From Iodobacter sp. BJB302 (GTDB taxonomy: Bacteria; Pseudomonadota; Gammaproteobacteria; Burkholderiales; Chitinibacteraceae): a stretch of 64,000 nucleotides of DNA. Where the stretch lies: contig NZ_PDZG01000006.1 in NCBI RefSeq assembly GCF_002735645.1, forward strand, positions 37,620 through 101,619. Reading direction: 5' to 3'. Shown piece by piece: positions 7,675 through 16,791 of the stretch. How positions within the stretch are numbered: position 1 is the first letter of the stretch; each line of letters begins with the position of its first letter. The position numbers were made by a program, and so were the translations under genes. The notes beneath the pieces are model-generated. The model searched no databases. It saw only the letters and a list, made by a program, of their open reading frames with translations, and had not been told where the DNA came from.

Positions 7675-8840
7675 GCCGGCCCGAAAGCATTAAAGTTGAA
7701 CTACCCACCGGCCTGATGGAGCTCAATGTGGATGCGGGTGCATTCAGCGTGGATGAGCTGATGGGCTTTGCAGCAAGAGCGAATGCCAAGCGGGGGTTTC
7801 TGTTTTTAAGCAAGGTGCTGGGCAAACACTGGCCGGTGCGCCCTGCGCTGATGCGCAAAATTCATGAAAATCTGGCCGGGCAAGTGCCCGCCGGTTTACC
7901 CGGCCCGGTGGTGTTTATCGCTATGGCCGAAACGGCAATTGGCCTGGGGCAGGGCGTTTTTGAAGCTTATAAAAACGCTCACCCGGATACAGAAGCGCTG
8001 TTTTTGCACACCTCGCGTTATCACGTTGGCGGGGCAGAGATTATCGAATTTGCCGAAGCACACAGCCATGCGCCAAGGCAGTTTTTGCATATGCCGCAAG
8101 ATGCCCGGCTGCGGGCCTTATTACTGAATGCCAAATCCCTGGTGCTGGTGGACGATGAAGCCAGCACCGGCAACACCTTTTTAAATCTAAGCAATGCCTG
8201 CCGGGTACTCAATCCAAACATCGGGCACGTTCACCTTGCCACCATTACCAATTTTATGGGCAAGGCTGCAAACGAGGCTCTGTCGCAGCGCTTTGGTATT
8301 CCCGTTTCAATTGCCGCCAGCTTAAGTGGGGAATATGTGTTCACAGCTGGCGATTTACAGCCATCCAGCCGCGCGGCGCAGGTATTTGAGGCGCATGCTG
8401 ATCGCGGTGCAAATGGCGGTTTTGGCCGCCTTGGGCTCGATCGTGCGCTTGCTGCGCCTGATTCGCTGGCCAAAAAATTAGCCGCTGCTATTGGGGCGGA
8501 TGAGCGGGTCTTGGTTTTAGGTACGGGTGAGTTTATGCACCCGGCTTATCTGCTGGGCAGCGCTTTGGAAGCCTTAGGTTGTGATGTGCAGGTGCAATCG
8601 ACCACACGCTCACCCATCCTGAAATGGGGGGCGGTCAGCCATGCGCTGAGCTTTGCAGATAACTATGGCGAGGGGGTCGAAAACTATATTTATAACGTCA
8701 CACTCGGCCAGTACGATCATGTATTGGTTTGCCATGAAACCCCGCCGAATCAAGCGCTACAGCGTATTGCGCAGGCTGTAGGCGGGCGTTTATTCCATTT
8801 CTTATCTGAGAATCATATTGAAGAAATATCTGTTCGTTGA
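7671..8840 (+). CDS. Phosphoribosyltransferase with C-terminal TRSP domain
   Basis: A 389-residue protein starting at the ATG that overlaps the previous stop (ATGA at 7671-7674). Its phosphoribosyltransferase part carries the PRPP-binding loop VDDEASTGNTF at about residues 160-170. The C-terminal part contains LGTGEFMHPAYLLG and TTRSPI, characteristic of the TRSP domain found after this PRTase_2 type. Family knowledge: the enzyme is expected to transfer ribose-5-phosphate from PRPP to a base-like acceptor or run the reverse reaction. Its constant neighbours are HAD, PELOTA-PRTase and ATP-grasp enzymes in Ter loci. The product is unknown. Confidence 0.85.
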   Translation: MSRPESIKVELPTGLMELNVDAGAFSVDELMGFAARANAKRGFLFLSKVLGKHWPVRPALMRKIHENLAGQVPAGLPGPVVFIAMAETAIGLGQGVFEAYKNAHPDTEALFLHTSRYHVGGAEIIEFAEAHSHAPRQFLHMPQDARLRALLLNAKSLVLVDDEASTGNTFLNLSNACRVLNPNIGHVHLATITNFMGKAANEALSQRFGIPVSIAASLSGEYVFTAGDLQPSSRAAQVFEAHADRGANGGFGRLGLDRALAAPDSLAKKLAAAIGADERVLVLGTGEFMHPAYLLGSALEALGCDVQVQSTTRSPILKWGAVSHALSFADNYGEGVENYIYNVTLGQYDHVLVCHETPPNQALQRIAQAVGGRLFHFLSENHIEEISVR

Positions 8841-9570
8841 TTTAGATGACACCCTGTTCCAAACGCTGGGCAAGTGCGCCGGGGTGGATGATTTACGTCC
8901 GGTTGGCTATCTGAAAGATGGTGTTGCAATTTCATTCACAACACCGCGTCAGCGTGCGTTCTTCGAGATGATGAGCGCGTCCATGACCATGATTCCAAGC
9001 ACGGCGCGTAATTTAGATGCCCTGCGCCGGGTTGATTTACCTTTTAACAGTTATTCCATCATTGATTATGGCGGTGTGGTGCTCAAGCCCTGTGGCAGCG
9101 TGGATGAATTTTGGCTGGAAACCATGCGTGCGGATATGCAGCAGGCACTGCCAGGCCTGCACGCTGTGATGGCCGTGATTGATGATTATTGCGAAAAAGC
9201 GGGTTTAAAGGGGCGTGCCCGTTTGGTTGAGGATTGTAATACGCCGTTTTATGCGCTGATTAAAGACCCCGACAAGATCGATGCCAATCTGGAGCAAATC
9301 GAGCGTGAAGCCGTTGCGCCCTGGGTGGCGGGCGAGGGTAAAGACTTCTTTATTCATCGCAATGGCAATAATTTAGCCGTGCTGCCCAAAACACTGAATA
9401 AAGCCCGCGCGGTGGATTATGTGCGCTCCTTGCTGCAAAAAGAGCACGGTGAAATCATGACCATCGGCATGGGCGACAGCCAATCGGATGCGCGTTTTAT
9501 GGCCAGCTGCGATTACGCCCTGATTCCAAACGGCACACAGCTTGCCAGGCTGACTGTTGCTGCATTATGA
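8818..9570 (+). CDS. HAD-superfamily phosphatase (Ter-linked)
   Basis: A 250-residue protein beginning at a TTG codon at 8818. This start puts the HAD motif I directly at the N-terminus (FVDLDDTLF, nucleophile Asp8, acid Asp10) and overlaps the preceding gene by 23 bases. The late motif MGDSQSD near residue 220 provides the magnesium-binding aspartates. The size and inserted cap resemble Cof/sucrose-phosphatase-like HADs. In this operon it probably dephosphorylates a phosphoribosyl intermediate (inference). The next gene overlaps its stop by four bases. Confidence 0.85.
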   Translation: MKKYLFVDLDDTLFQTLGKCAGVDDLRPVGYLKDGVAISFTTPRQRAFFEMMSASMTMIPSTARNLDALRRVDLPFNSYSIIDYGGVVLKPCGSVDEFWLETMRADMQQALPGLHAVMAVIDDYCEKAGLKGRARLVEDCNTPFYALIKDPDKIDANLEQIEREAVAPWVAGEGKDFFIHRNGNNLAVLPKTLNKARAVDYVRSLLQKEHGEIMTIGMGDSQSDARFMASCDYALIPNGTQLARLTVAAL

Positions 9571-10667
9571 GTCATCGTGGCTTTTGCGGTAGTTATCGTC
9601 CGGATGATGTGCGCTTTTTGCTTAAACGCTTATCGCAACAGCCGTTTATTGATGTGGCAAACAAAGAATTCCTGATTCAATCCGGCGCGCGGCATTACAG
9701 CGAAATGCTCTCGCCCGAATCCCTGCCTTCACCGCGTTATTTGCAGGTTTTTAAGGATGCGCTCGCGGCTAATCGCCAGCAAATGGCAGGCGATTGCCTG
9801 AGGCTGGCGGCGCTGATTGCAGCAAGACGCCGCGGGCCGGTTACCCTGGTTTCCCTTGTGCGTGCCGGAACCCCCGTTGGCGTTATTTTAAAGCATCTGT
9901 TGCAACGCGTTTTGGGGCGGGAGGTGGTGCATTACTCGGTATCGATTATTCGTGATCGCGGCATTGATATTGTTGCCTTGCAACATATTTTGCAGCAGGG
10001 TCATTCCCCAGAATCTATTGTGTTTATTGATGGCTGGACCGGCAAGGGCGTGATTTCACGCGTGCTGGAGCAGGCGGTAAATGCCTTTAATTTGCAGCAT
10101 AGCGTTGCCATCGATAGTGGCCTCTATGTTTTGTCTGATCTGGCGGGCACCGCCGCGTGTGCAGCCTCAGCCGAGGACTATCTGATTCCGTCGAGCATCC
10201 TGAATGCCACGGTTTCTGGCCTCGTTAGCCGCTCGGTGCTCAATGATTCGATCGGGCCGGGTGATTTTCATGGCTGCGTTTATTACGATGAATTTGAGTT
10301 ACAAGATCAGTCGCAATTGTTTTCTGATGGCCTTGTGGCCGATGCTATTGCCTTGGCAGAACAGCATGGCGTGCCTGCTGCTCAGCCCATTAATCGGGTC
10401 AAAATGGAGCAAATTTCAGCTGATTTTTTGCAAGCCACTCAGGAGCAGTACTGGATTGAGGATGTCAATCTGATTAAGCCCGGCATAGGCGAAGCCACCC
10501 GAGTGTTGCTGCGCAGAGTGCCAAGGCTGCTAATTTTGCGTGATCCGGCTGTGGCCGATGTAGCGCATTTAAAGCTGCTGGCAATAGAAAAAAACGTTCC
10601 GCTTATCGTGGATGCGGGCCTGCCTTATCAAGCGGTATCACTGATTGGGAGTGTTTTAGATGGCTAA
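9567..10667 (+). CDS. PELOTA-domain phosphoribosyltransferase (StiP-like)
   Basis: This 366-residue protein corresponds to the family once annotated as StiP cysteine protease and later recognised as a phosphoribosyltransferase. SLVRAGTPVG (about 96-105) and the PRPP-loop-like FIDGWTGKG (153-161) are visible. Residues about 280-366 form a PELOTA-type RNA-binding domain (ending in LIVDAGLPYQAVSLIG-like strands). The ATG lies in an ATGA overlap with the HAD gene, and the next gene overlaps its end by eight bases, so translation is coupled. The PELOTA domain hints that the substrate or target is an RNA or a nucleotide; this remains inference. Confidence 0.85.
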   Translation: MSHRGFCGSYRPDDVRFLLKRLSQQPFIDVANKEFLIQSGARHYSEMLSPESLPSPRYLQVFKDALAANRQQMAGDCLRLAALIAARRRGPVTLVSLVRAGTPVGVILKHLLQRVLGREVVHYSVSIIRDRGIDIVALQHILQQGHSPESIVFIDGWTGKGVISRVLEQAVNAFNLQHSVAIDSGLYVLSDLAGTAACAASAEDYLIPSSILNATVSGLVSRSVLNDSIGPGDFHGCVYYDEFELQDQSQLFSDGLVADAIALAEQHGVPAAQPINRVKMEQISADFLQATQEQYWIEDVNLIKPGIGEATRVLLRRVPRLLILRDPAVADVAHLKLLAIEKNVPLIVDAGLPYQAVSLIGSVLDG

Positions 10668-11547
10668 TCATAAAGTCATGGGGGCGTCGCTCTACGTGCC
10701 TGCTACCCACAAGGATTTGCAGCAGATTGCTGATGGTGAGTTGCTGGGTGAGCTGCGCTCAGTGATTTTTTGCACCGAAGACGCGGTGGCAGAAAGCGAG
10801 CTGAGCTACGCCCTGTTCAGCCTGTCGCTGGTTTTGCAGCAGATGATTGACCGGCCAACAACCGAGCGTTTTGTGCGGGTCAGAAACCCGGAGGTGCTGA
10901 AGCGTGTGCTGGAAATGCCTGGTGTGGAAAAACTGACAGGCTTTGTGCTGCCTAAAATTACTCAGCACAATTTTGACGCCTATTTTAAGCAGATCCGCAA
11001 AACGCATTTTATGCTGATGCCCACGCTGGAAACGGTGGAAGTGTTTGATGATGCCGAGATGAAGCAGCTGCGCCTTTGCCTCGAGCGCCCAGGCGTGCGG
11101 GATCATATTCAGGCGCTGCGGATTGGTGGCAATGATTTGCTGGCGCTATTGGGCATTCGCAGGCCACGGCATCTTACAATTTACCGAACCCCGCTGGGGG
11201 CGGTGATTTCAAAGCTGGTGACGATTTTTCGCCCCTACGGTTTTGTGCTGACTGCACCTGTGTTTGAGCATTTAGATAACCCAAGCCTGCTGGCTCTGGA
11301 AGTAGAAGAAGACTTAGCCCACGGCATGATAGGCAAAACCGCGATTCACCCCAGCCAGGTGGCGCTGATCGAGCAGCATTATCGGGTGCAGCACCGGGAT
11401 GTGGATGTGGCGATGAGGATCATCGACGAATCCAGCCCTGCCGTATTCAGGATGCACGATTCCATGTGCGAAGTAGCCACCCACCGCGCTTGGGCGCATG
11501 GGGTGCTGGAGCAGGCAAGGGTGTTTGGGATTCATTCGATGGTGTGA
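10660..11547 (+). CDS. HpcH/HpaI aldolase-citrate lyase family protein (Ter-linked)
   Basis: This 295-residue protein belongs to the CitE-like branch of the HpcH/HpaI family. It shows the N-terminal GASLYVPA, the acidic FCTEDAV near residue 40, the metal-binding Glu in PTLETVE (Glu124), and the late IHPSQV motif (about 228-233) typical of CitE-type enzymes. These enzymes cleave or form C-C bonds next to a carboxylate using a divalent metal. It ends the five-gene operon and overlaps the previous gene by eight bases. Its partner metabolite is unknown. The repeat region begins 24 bases after its stop. Confidence 0.87.
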   Translation: MANHKVMGASLYVPATHKDLQQIADGELLGELRSVIFCTEDAVAESELSYALFSLSLVLQQMIDRPTTERFVRVRNPEVLKRVLEMPGVEKLTGFVLPKITQHNFDAYFKQIRKTHFMLMPTLETVEVFDDAEMKQLRLCLERPGVRDHIQALRIGGNDLLALLGIRRPRHLTIYRTPLGAVISKLVTIFRPYGFVLTAPVFEHLDNPSLLALEVEEDLAHGMIGKTAIHPSQVALIEQHYRVQHRDVDVAMRIIDESSPAVFRMHDSMCEVATHRAWAHGVLEQARVFGIHSMV

Positions 11548-11570
11548 GGAGTGTTGCGCGCAGGGCGGGT

Positions 11571-11852
11571 GAAACTCCATAGGTGCTAACCAAAGTCAAA
11601 AAGATCTTTTTAGTGCCTTCGGCACGTTGATTTTGGAGCGGTAGCCACCGCGGGGGCCTTCCTTTCTTGAACGGCCAAGAAACGAAGCCAAAGAAGGCCG
11701 CCCCAAACAGCACGAAGGCCCCTCACTGCGGATAATCGAGGCGGCGTCAATTCAACTCGCTTCGCTCAAACACGAATTGACGACTACCCCGCCCCGCTTA
11801 TTCCTCGCTTCGGCGTGCTTCAGGGGGGATTTAAGCCCCATGCTACGAGCCG
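11571..11852 (+). repeat. Structured intergenic repeat, copy A (right terminus lost)
   Basis: The segment is related to 18647-19002. About 130 bases are nearly identical, including GTGCC-TTC-GGCAC and a GGCCTTC...GAAGGCC stem enclosing TTTCTTG...CAAGAAA. The remainder is diverged but keeps hairpins (GTCAATTC...GAATTGAC). The left end resembles the terminal inverted repeat of copy B (GGGTGAAACTCCATAGGTGC), but no matching right end is found. The sequence instead continues to a CACGGAG arm at 11922. Short open frames across it are treated as spurious. Confidence 0.75.
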
Positions 11853-11921
11853 TGATGAAAACCCAGATTATCAGGTTTGAGAATGCTGACAACTTAAAGA
11901 ATAGGGCTTTATTTATTACAT

Positions 11922-11979
11922 AGTTTTCTCCATGAAACTCCGTGTTCTCTGTGTCCCCCGTGTTTCAAGATTTGGGTTT
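11922..11979. repeat. Solitary CACGGAG-type arm upstream of terA
   Basis: This single arm in right-arm orientation (GTTTTCTCC...CCGTGTT...AAGATTTGGGTTT) matches the arms at 441-504 and 2091-2150. There is no convincing left partner, only AAAACCCAGATT near 11858. It ends about 45 bases before the terA start and could affect its 5' region. Confidence 0.7.
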
Positions 11980-12023
11980 CACTACTTCAAATCACTTATT
12001 CAATTAATTAAAGATCGAGAATC

Positions 12024-13223
12024 ATGACAAATTTTGCGCGTGGACAGAAGGCTAAGCTGGCTGATCTGGGCTGCTCAGGATCGTTTCCTGTGTTGCTGAA
12101 TATGGCAGGTATTGAAGTGGATATCGCTTGTTTTGGTCTGGATGCCAATGATCAGCTGTCTGATGATCGCTATATGGTGTTTTTTAATCAGAAATCGTGC
12201 CCGAATAATGCCGTGGTGCTGGAGCTGGGAACAGGTAGTGCAAGTTTTATGACTGATCTGGCTCGTTTGCCGGACAGTATCCATAAGCTGGTTTTTGCCG
12301 TTTCGGTCAGCAGTGAAGGCGCGATGCGTCAGCTGGGGGCCAGCTCGATGCGTTTGGGTAACGCGGAGTTTGCTTTTTCTGGCGCTGATTTTCAGGATGA
12401 AAAAGCGGTGATTGTTGGTGAGCTGTACCGGCGGGATGGTTTATGGCGTTTCGGCGCGGTAGGCCAGGGCTTTAATGGTGGCTTATCGGCTTTGCTCAAG
12501 CATTTTGGTGGTACTGAAGCTGAAGCAACTGCTCCTGCTCCTGCACCAGCGCCTGCAGCAAAACCTATTTCTCTGTCAAAAATTACACTGGAAAAACGCG
12601 GCGATAAGGTTTCCTTAGAGAAAAACACCAGCGGAGGCTTTGGCCGTATCCGGGTAAATTTAAACTGGAATCAATCGGCACAGCCGGCCGGGCCTGAAAA
12701 AAGCGGCTTTTTTAATAAGCTGATTAATAAACCAGCGCCCAGCAATCGGATCGATCTTGATTTAGCTTGTTTGTTTCAAATGGCTGACGGCACGCCAGGT
12801 GGTGTGCAAGCTTTGGGCAATAGCTGGGGTAGCTTTACACAGCCGCCCTATGTGCATCTGGAAGGCGATGACCGCTCTGGCAGTAATGCGGGCGGGGAAA
12901 ATATCTTTATTAATGGTGATCAGTTCAGCCAGATTAAACGCCTGCTGATTTTTACTTTTATTTACGAAGGCGCGCCAGACTGGGCTGCAACCGATGGCGT
13001 AGTCACCATCGAAGTACCCGGCAGGGCACCAGTGGAAGTGCGTCTGGATCAGGGCAACAATGCATCGATGTGTGCCATTGCCATGATTGAAAATATCGGT
13101 GGCAATCTGCAAGTGACTAAGCTGGTGGAGTACTTTGCCCAAAGCAACGGTAAAAGCGCACATGAGCAGGTGAATGACCGGTTTGGGTTTGGTTTGCGGT
13201 TTAAAAAGGGATCTAAAGATTAG
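12024..13223 (+). CDS. terA: TerA-like protein with two TerD-type domains
   Basis: This 399-residue protein has two TerD-like halves joined by an Ala/Pro-rich linker (about residues 168-184). The N-terminal half keeps EVDIACFGLDAND and GAVGQGFNGGL but lacks the acidic GDxxGxGxGDDE calcium motif. The C-terminal half has IDLDLACLFQ and LEGDDRSGSNAGGEN, so it probably still binds calcium, and it shows the TerA-type ending. TerA is a cytoplasmic partner of TerD-family proteins in tellurite and stress resistance. The ribosome site is weak. It stands alone on the plus strand, closed by a strong bidirectional hairpin. Confidence 0.87.
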   Translation: MTNFARGQKAKLADLGCSGSFPVLLNMAGIEVDIACFGLDANDQLSDDRYMVFFNQKSCPNNAVVLELGTGSASFMTDLARLPDSIHKLVFAVSVSSEGAMRQLGASSMRLGNAEFAFSGADFQDEKAVIVGELYRRDGLWRFGAVGQGFNGGLSALLKHFGGTEAEATAPAPAPAPAAKPISLSKITLEKRGDKVSLEKNTSGGFGRIRVNLNWNQSAQPAGPEKSGFFNKLINKPAPSNRIDLDLACLFQMADGTPGGVQALGNSWGSFTQPPYVHLEGDDRSGSNAGGENIFINGDQFSQIKRLLIFTFIYEGAPDWAATDGVVTIEVPGRAPVEVRLDQGNNASMCAIAMIENIGGNLQVTKLVEYFAQSNGKSAHEQVNDRFGFGLRFKKGSKD

Positions 13224-13268
13224 GCTGCTTCGGAATCATTATCCCAATAGCTCTGTCTGATGTTCTCA

Positions 13269-13312
13269 GCCCCTCAAATCCTGAAACACATTCAGATTTG
13301 AGAGGCTGTTTT
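13269..13312. terminator. Bidirectional terminator between terA and the chemoreceptor gene
   Basis: GCCCCTCAAATCCTGAA (13269-13285) pairs with TTCAGATTTGAGAGGC (13291-13306) across an ACACA loop. There is one bulged C and one mismatch. TGTTTT follows on the plus strand. It serves the convergent ends of terA and the minus-strand gene at 13317. Confidence 0.8.
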
Positions 13313-13316
13313 ACGC

Positions 13317-14933
13317 TTAGCAACTAAACCGCACTGTAGCCTGCCTTAGTGTTTGTGCCAGCTGGGCGTTGTTGTCTACCGCGATATTGATTTCTTTAGA
13401 TGCAGAGAATGAGCGCTCGGTCATCACCGCAATCAGTTGCACATTCACAGCGATTTCCTGGCCAGCGGTGTTTTGCTCGGCAAGGGCATCGGTGATTTTT
13501 GCCATGGCTTCCTTGGTTTCCACCGCACTTTGCCTGATCAGCCCCAGCATGACGCTGCTGCGGTTTGCATGCTCTAAAGCCAGCTCCGTCTGGCTCAGGC
13601 TGTTCCGCATATTGGTGGCGGCATCGTGAGTGGTGTTTGTGATGGTGCCCAGTGTTTCCTGGATTTCCCGGGTGGCCTGGGTGGTGCGCTCGGCCAGTTT
13701 GCGAACTTCATCGGCTACAACAGCAAAGCCGCGCCCTTGCTCGCCTGCCCGTGCGGCTTCAATGGCAGCATTCAGGGCCAGCAGATTGGTTTGTTCGGCA
13801 ATATCCTGAATTACCCGGGCTACCCGGCCAATGCTGGCGCTGTGCTCTTCCAGATTGTTAACCGTATCTGTGACGATATGCGCGCTGTCTGAGACGATTT
13901 GCATCTCTCTGGTCAGCTCTTGCAGGGCTTGTGCACCTTGCTCGGCTTGCAGGCCCGAATTACTGGCTACCTCAAAGGCATAGCTTGAATAGTCTTTAAG
14001 GTGGGACATCCCTGTGGATAATTCTTCTACCGCTGCCGCCATTCTGGCTGCTGCATCGCTTTGCTCTCCGGCTGATTCGTGTACTTCCTGGCTGCTGCTG
14101 CGGGTTTGTGCAGCATCGGTGGCCAGCTGCGTGGATGAGCTTTGAATGTTTTCTACCAGCGCTGCCAGCTGGGTGCGCATCGATTCCATTGCACCGGCCA
14201 AGCTGTCACGCATATTGCTGGGCACATGCACGGGCGAGGCTAAATCGCCTTCTGAGATTCGTGTAGCTGCCGAGCGCATATCGCTGGGCTCGCCGCCCAG
14301 ATCATTCAAAAGCGACCGCATAATCCATAAAGTAAGAATAAGGCCAGCAAGGGTAGCGATAATCACAAACATGGCCCCGCCCACAATGGCCTGATGATGG
14401 CTTTCTTTAAATGATTCCAAGTTTTCTCTCGCTACATTCAGTTGCAGCTGAATCAGCTTATCTACCACTTCTGTAATCGGGTCTACACGCTGATACAGGG
14501 TAGTGGCTGCATATTCATTGATGGCCGCAAAATTACTGGTCTCTAATAGCTTCTCCAGCTCGTCAAAGCTCTTTGCTGCAGGGTTCATGCTTTTATCTGC
14601 GGTCTGAACCAGCTCATTTTCTGTGGGAGTCAGATCGGTGGCTTTATAAATTTGCCATTCTTTCTCAATGGTTTTTCTGGCTGTTTTTACATTTTTTAGC
14701 CCCTGTGCGGGGGTCAGGCTGCCATTGGTGATTTTATGCACGGTGTCGACAATATTGATGGCATACATATCGGAAACATTTTTTAACTGCACCAGTGGCA
14801 TTACACGATCTGCGATTGTGGTTTGGAAGTTTCTGGAGCCGTTTTCTAAGCTAGACAGGCTCAGCGCAGTCAGCATTAAAATAATGCTGATCAGACTTCC
14901 TGATAATAATATTAGCTTATTCTTAACTTTCAT
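13317..14933 (-). CDS. Methyl-accepting chemotaxis protein (4HB sensor)
   Basis: This 538-residue receptor has TM1 at about 7-28, a helical periplasmic sensor of the four-helix-bundle MCP type (about 30-180), and TM2 at about 183-205. A HAMP domain and the cytoplasmic signalling domain follow. The conserved hairpin tip reads [20 protein letters not shown]. The protein ends without a CheR-docking pentapeptide. It would bind CheW/CheA and steer flagellar motion; the ligand is unknown. It splits the Ter genes terA and the DUF475 gene, and shares no overlap with either, so it may be an insertion into the locus rather than part of it. Confidence 0.92.
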   Translation of the reverse strand: MKVKNKLILLSGSLISIILMLTALSLSSLENGSRNFQTTIADRVMPLVQLKNVSDMYAINIVDTVHKITNGSLTPAQGLKNVKTARKTIEKEWQIYKATDLTPTENELVQTADKSMNPAAKSFDELEKLLETSNFAAINEYAATTLYQRVDPITEVVDKLIQLQLNVARENLESFKESHHQAIVGGAMFVIIATLAGLILTLWIMRSLLNDLGGEPSDMRSAATRISEGDLASPVHVPSNMRDSLAGAMESMRTQLAALVENIQSSSTQLATDAAQTRSSSQEVHESAGEQSDAAARMAAAVEELSTGMSHLKDYSSYAFEVASNSGLQAEQGAQALQELTREMQIVSDSAHIVTDTVNNLEEHSASIGRVARVIQDIAEQTNLLALNAAIEAARAGEQGRGFAVVADEVRKLAERTTQATREIQETLGTITNTTHDAATNMRNSLSQTELALEHANRSSVMLGLIRQSAVETKEAMAKITDALAEQNTAGQEIAVNVQLIAVMTERSFSASKEINIAVDNNAQLAQTLRQATVRFSC

Positions 14934-15126
14934 GATTGTCTCAAAAATGGTCAGAATGACCTTTGAAATGTATGACTGTTTATGCGTATTTAAAACCTTT
15001 TATTTAAGTAAGCTGATAAGCGGATATGGTTTTTATTATGTTTTTTTGAAAGTTCTTGAATTTTGCACGTAAGAGTTTTTTGCTGCTTGTTTAGCAAAGC
15101 AGGGGCAGAAGTTGATTGTTTTGCTT

Positions 15127-15160
15127 AAAAAAAAGGGGCGATCCAAAGATCGCCCCTTTT
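15127..15160 (-). terminator. Rho-independent terminator of the DUF475/TerC gene
   Basis: A perfect 12-bp stem (AAAAGGGGCGAT at 15131-15142 with ATCGCCCCTTTT at 15149-15160) has a six-base loop. On the minus strand it is followed by a continuous T run. It lies 15 bases past the stop at 15175. Confidence 0.9.
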
Positions 15161-15174
15161 CTGATTGAATAGTT

Positions 15175-16182
15175 TTAATTGTGTTTTTTATAATGCAGAG
15201 ATGCAAGTAATGAAACACCAATCAAACCTGCACCAATTAAGCCTGTTACCACTTCCGGTATTTCATGGAAAGTGCCAATGAACATAATAAAGGCCAGTGC
15301 GCCAATTGCATAAAACGCACCATGCTCTAAGAATCTGAATTGGTCCAGCGTTTCTTTTTCTACAAACATAATTGTAAGTGACCGGACAAACATGGCGCCA
15401 ATACCCAGGCCAATTGCAATAATGAAAATATTGTTGGAGAGTGCGAATGCGCCAATGACACCATCAAAACTAAAGCTGGCATCCAGTACTTCTAAATATA
15501 AAAAGGCTGAAAGGCCGGTACGAACAACAACGGTCTGATCGTGTCCTTCTTCACCGCCTAATAGTGAGCCAAATCCATCAACAACAATATAAGTCACAAT
15601 ACCGGTAATTGAGGAAAGAATAAAACTAAGCTGCTCAGCAGTATTCAGCTGAGTAGAAAAAGCATAGGCAAGAATAAGGCAAAGGCCGATTTCAATTCCA
15701 CCCATTTTGCCCATTTTAACTAAAGGTGATTCAATAGCATGCAGCCAGTGCACATCTTTGTCCTGATCAAAAAAGAACTTTAAAAACACCATCATTAAAA
15801 ATGCACCACCAAATCCAGCCACCATAATATGGGATGAGATTAAAGCCGCTGCATATTGATCAGGCTGGCTCACCGCCATCATTAAAGCGGCCCATGGGGT
15901 AAGGTGTGCAATAACGGCCACAATAAGCACAGGGAATATAACTCGCATTCCAAATACGGCAATCAGCATACCCCAGGTCATAAAGCGCTTACGCCAGACG
16001 GCATCCATATCTTTAAGAACGGTTGCATTGACTACTGCATTATCAAAAGAGAGAGAAACTTCTAAAACCGATAAAATAGCGGCAATAAACATGGCTTTGG
16101 GGCCACCCAGCCAGAATGCTGCTGCTAAACCAATCAGCGTAACAATGAACGAGCTTTTAAAAAAGCGAAGGTTAGAGAGCAT
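15175..16182 (-). CDS. DUF475/TerC-superfamily integral membrane protein
   Basis: This 335-residue polytopic protein has about nine hydrophobic segments. The TerC-superfamily signature EVSLSFDNAVVNA is near residues 40-52, and a second copy of the motif (LDASFSFDGVIGA) is near 235. Family knowledge: TerC-like proteins are metal-linked membrane partners of TerD-family proteins; some members export manganese or serve protein metallation. DUF475 is a distinct branch from enterobacterial TerC, so the symbol is withheld. It is the last Ter-type gene of the region and has its own strong terminator. The start at 16182 gives a short basic N-terminus before the first helix. Confidence 0.87.
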   Translation of the reverse strand: MLSNLRFFKSSFIVTLIGLAAAFWLGGPKAMFIAAILSVLEVSLSFDNAVVNATVLKDMDAVWRKRFMTWGMLIAVFGMRVIFPVLIVAVIAHLTPWAALMMAVSQPDQYAAALISSHIMVAGFGGAFLMMVFLKFFFDQDKDVHWLHAIESPLVKMGKMGGIEIGLCLILAYAFSTQLNTAEQLSFILSSITGIVTYIVVDGFGSLLGGEEGHDQTVVVRTGLSAFLYLEVLDASFSFDGVIGAFALSNNIFIIAIGLGIGAMFVRSLTIMFVEKETLDQFRFLEHGAFYAIGALAFIMFIGTFHEIPEVVTGLIGAGLIGVSLLASLHYKKHN

Positions 16183-16292
16183 TTATTTTCTCGTGAGGGA
16201 AATAGTGATCGATCCCACGATTTTAGCAACTGCATTGTTCTTTGGGTTATTTATAATCTTTCAAAATTAAAATAAGACGTAAGTCATTATGC

Positions 16293-16625
16293 TTAAATTG
16301 GGCAAAGTTCAGAGCGGGTTAAAAAACGTAAGCCTGTTGCGCCGTCTAAAGAAAACATTCCACCGCGCCCCTCCACAACATCAATGATGAGTTGCGTATG
16401 CTGCCAGTAAGCAAACTGCGCAGCGCCAATATAAAACGGCATGCCACCGATCTCACCCAGCAGCACATCGCTGTCACCAATGATGAGCTCACCTGCCTGA
16501 AAGCACATGGGCGAGCTGCCATCGCAGCAGCCACCCGATTGATGAAACATCAGCGGGCCATATTTGGCTGCCAGCGTTTCAATCAGGGCAAGCGCGGTCG
16601 GGGTGGCGCTGACTTGATTTTTCAT
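16293..16625 (-). CDS. DUF779 protein linked to aldehyde dehydrogenase
   Basis: A 110-residue protein from the ATG at 16625, preceded by GGAAGGAT; a longer frame to 16703 has no supporting ribosome site. The core HQSGGCCDGSSPMCF, with three cysteines, and the ending GLRFLTRSELC are typical of DUF779. Family knowledge: DUF779 genes sit directly after acetaldehyde-type dehydrogenase genes, and the function is unproven. Here it follows the dehydrogenase on the same strand with a 166-bp gap that contains a CCCCCTTTTTCAAAGGGGG hairpin (around 16690-16708). Confidence 0.88.
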   Translation of the reverse strand: MKNQVSATPTALALIETLAAKYGPLMFHQSGGCCDGSSPMCFQAGELIIGDSDVLLGEIGGMPFYIGAAQFAYWQHTQLIIDVVEGRGGMFSLDGATGLRFLTRSELCPI

Positions 16626-16791
16626 GGATGTATCCTTCCCAACGCCTGAGTATTTGCGTATTTTTAGCCAGCAGTTCAGTGCTGCAGATTCCCCCTTTTT
16701 CAAAGGGGGAACACATCAAGCACATGCAGAGACTTACGCTCCCCAGCCCCGCGCCAGGTGGGGCCAGTGATTGATTTTATCTGGCCCGATT

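Noticed and set aside
13369..14394. Plus-strand frames opposite the chemoreceptor gene
   Set aside because: They mirror the codon pattern of a clear MCP on the other strand and show no domain of their own.
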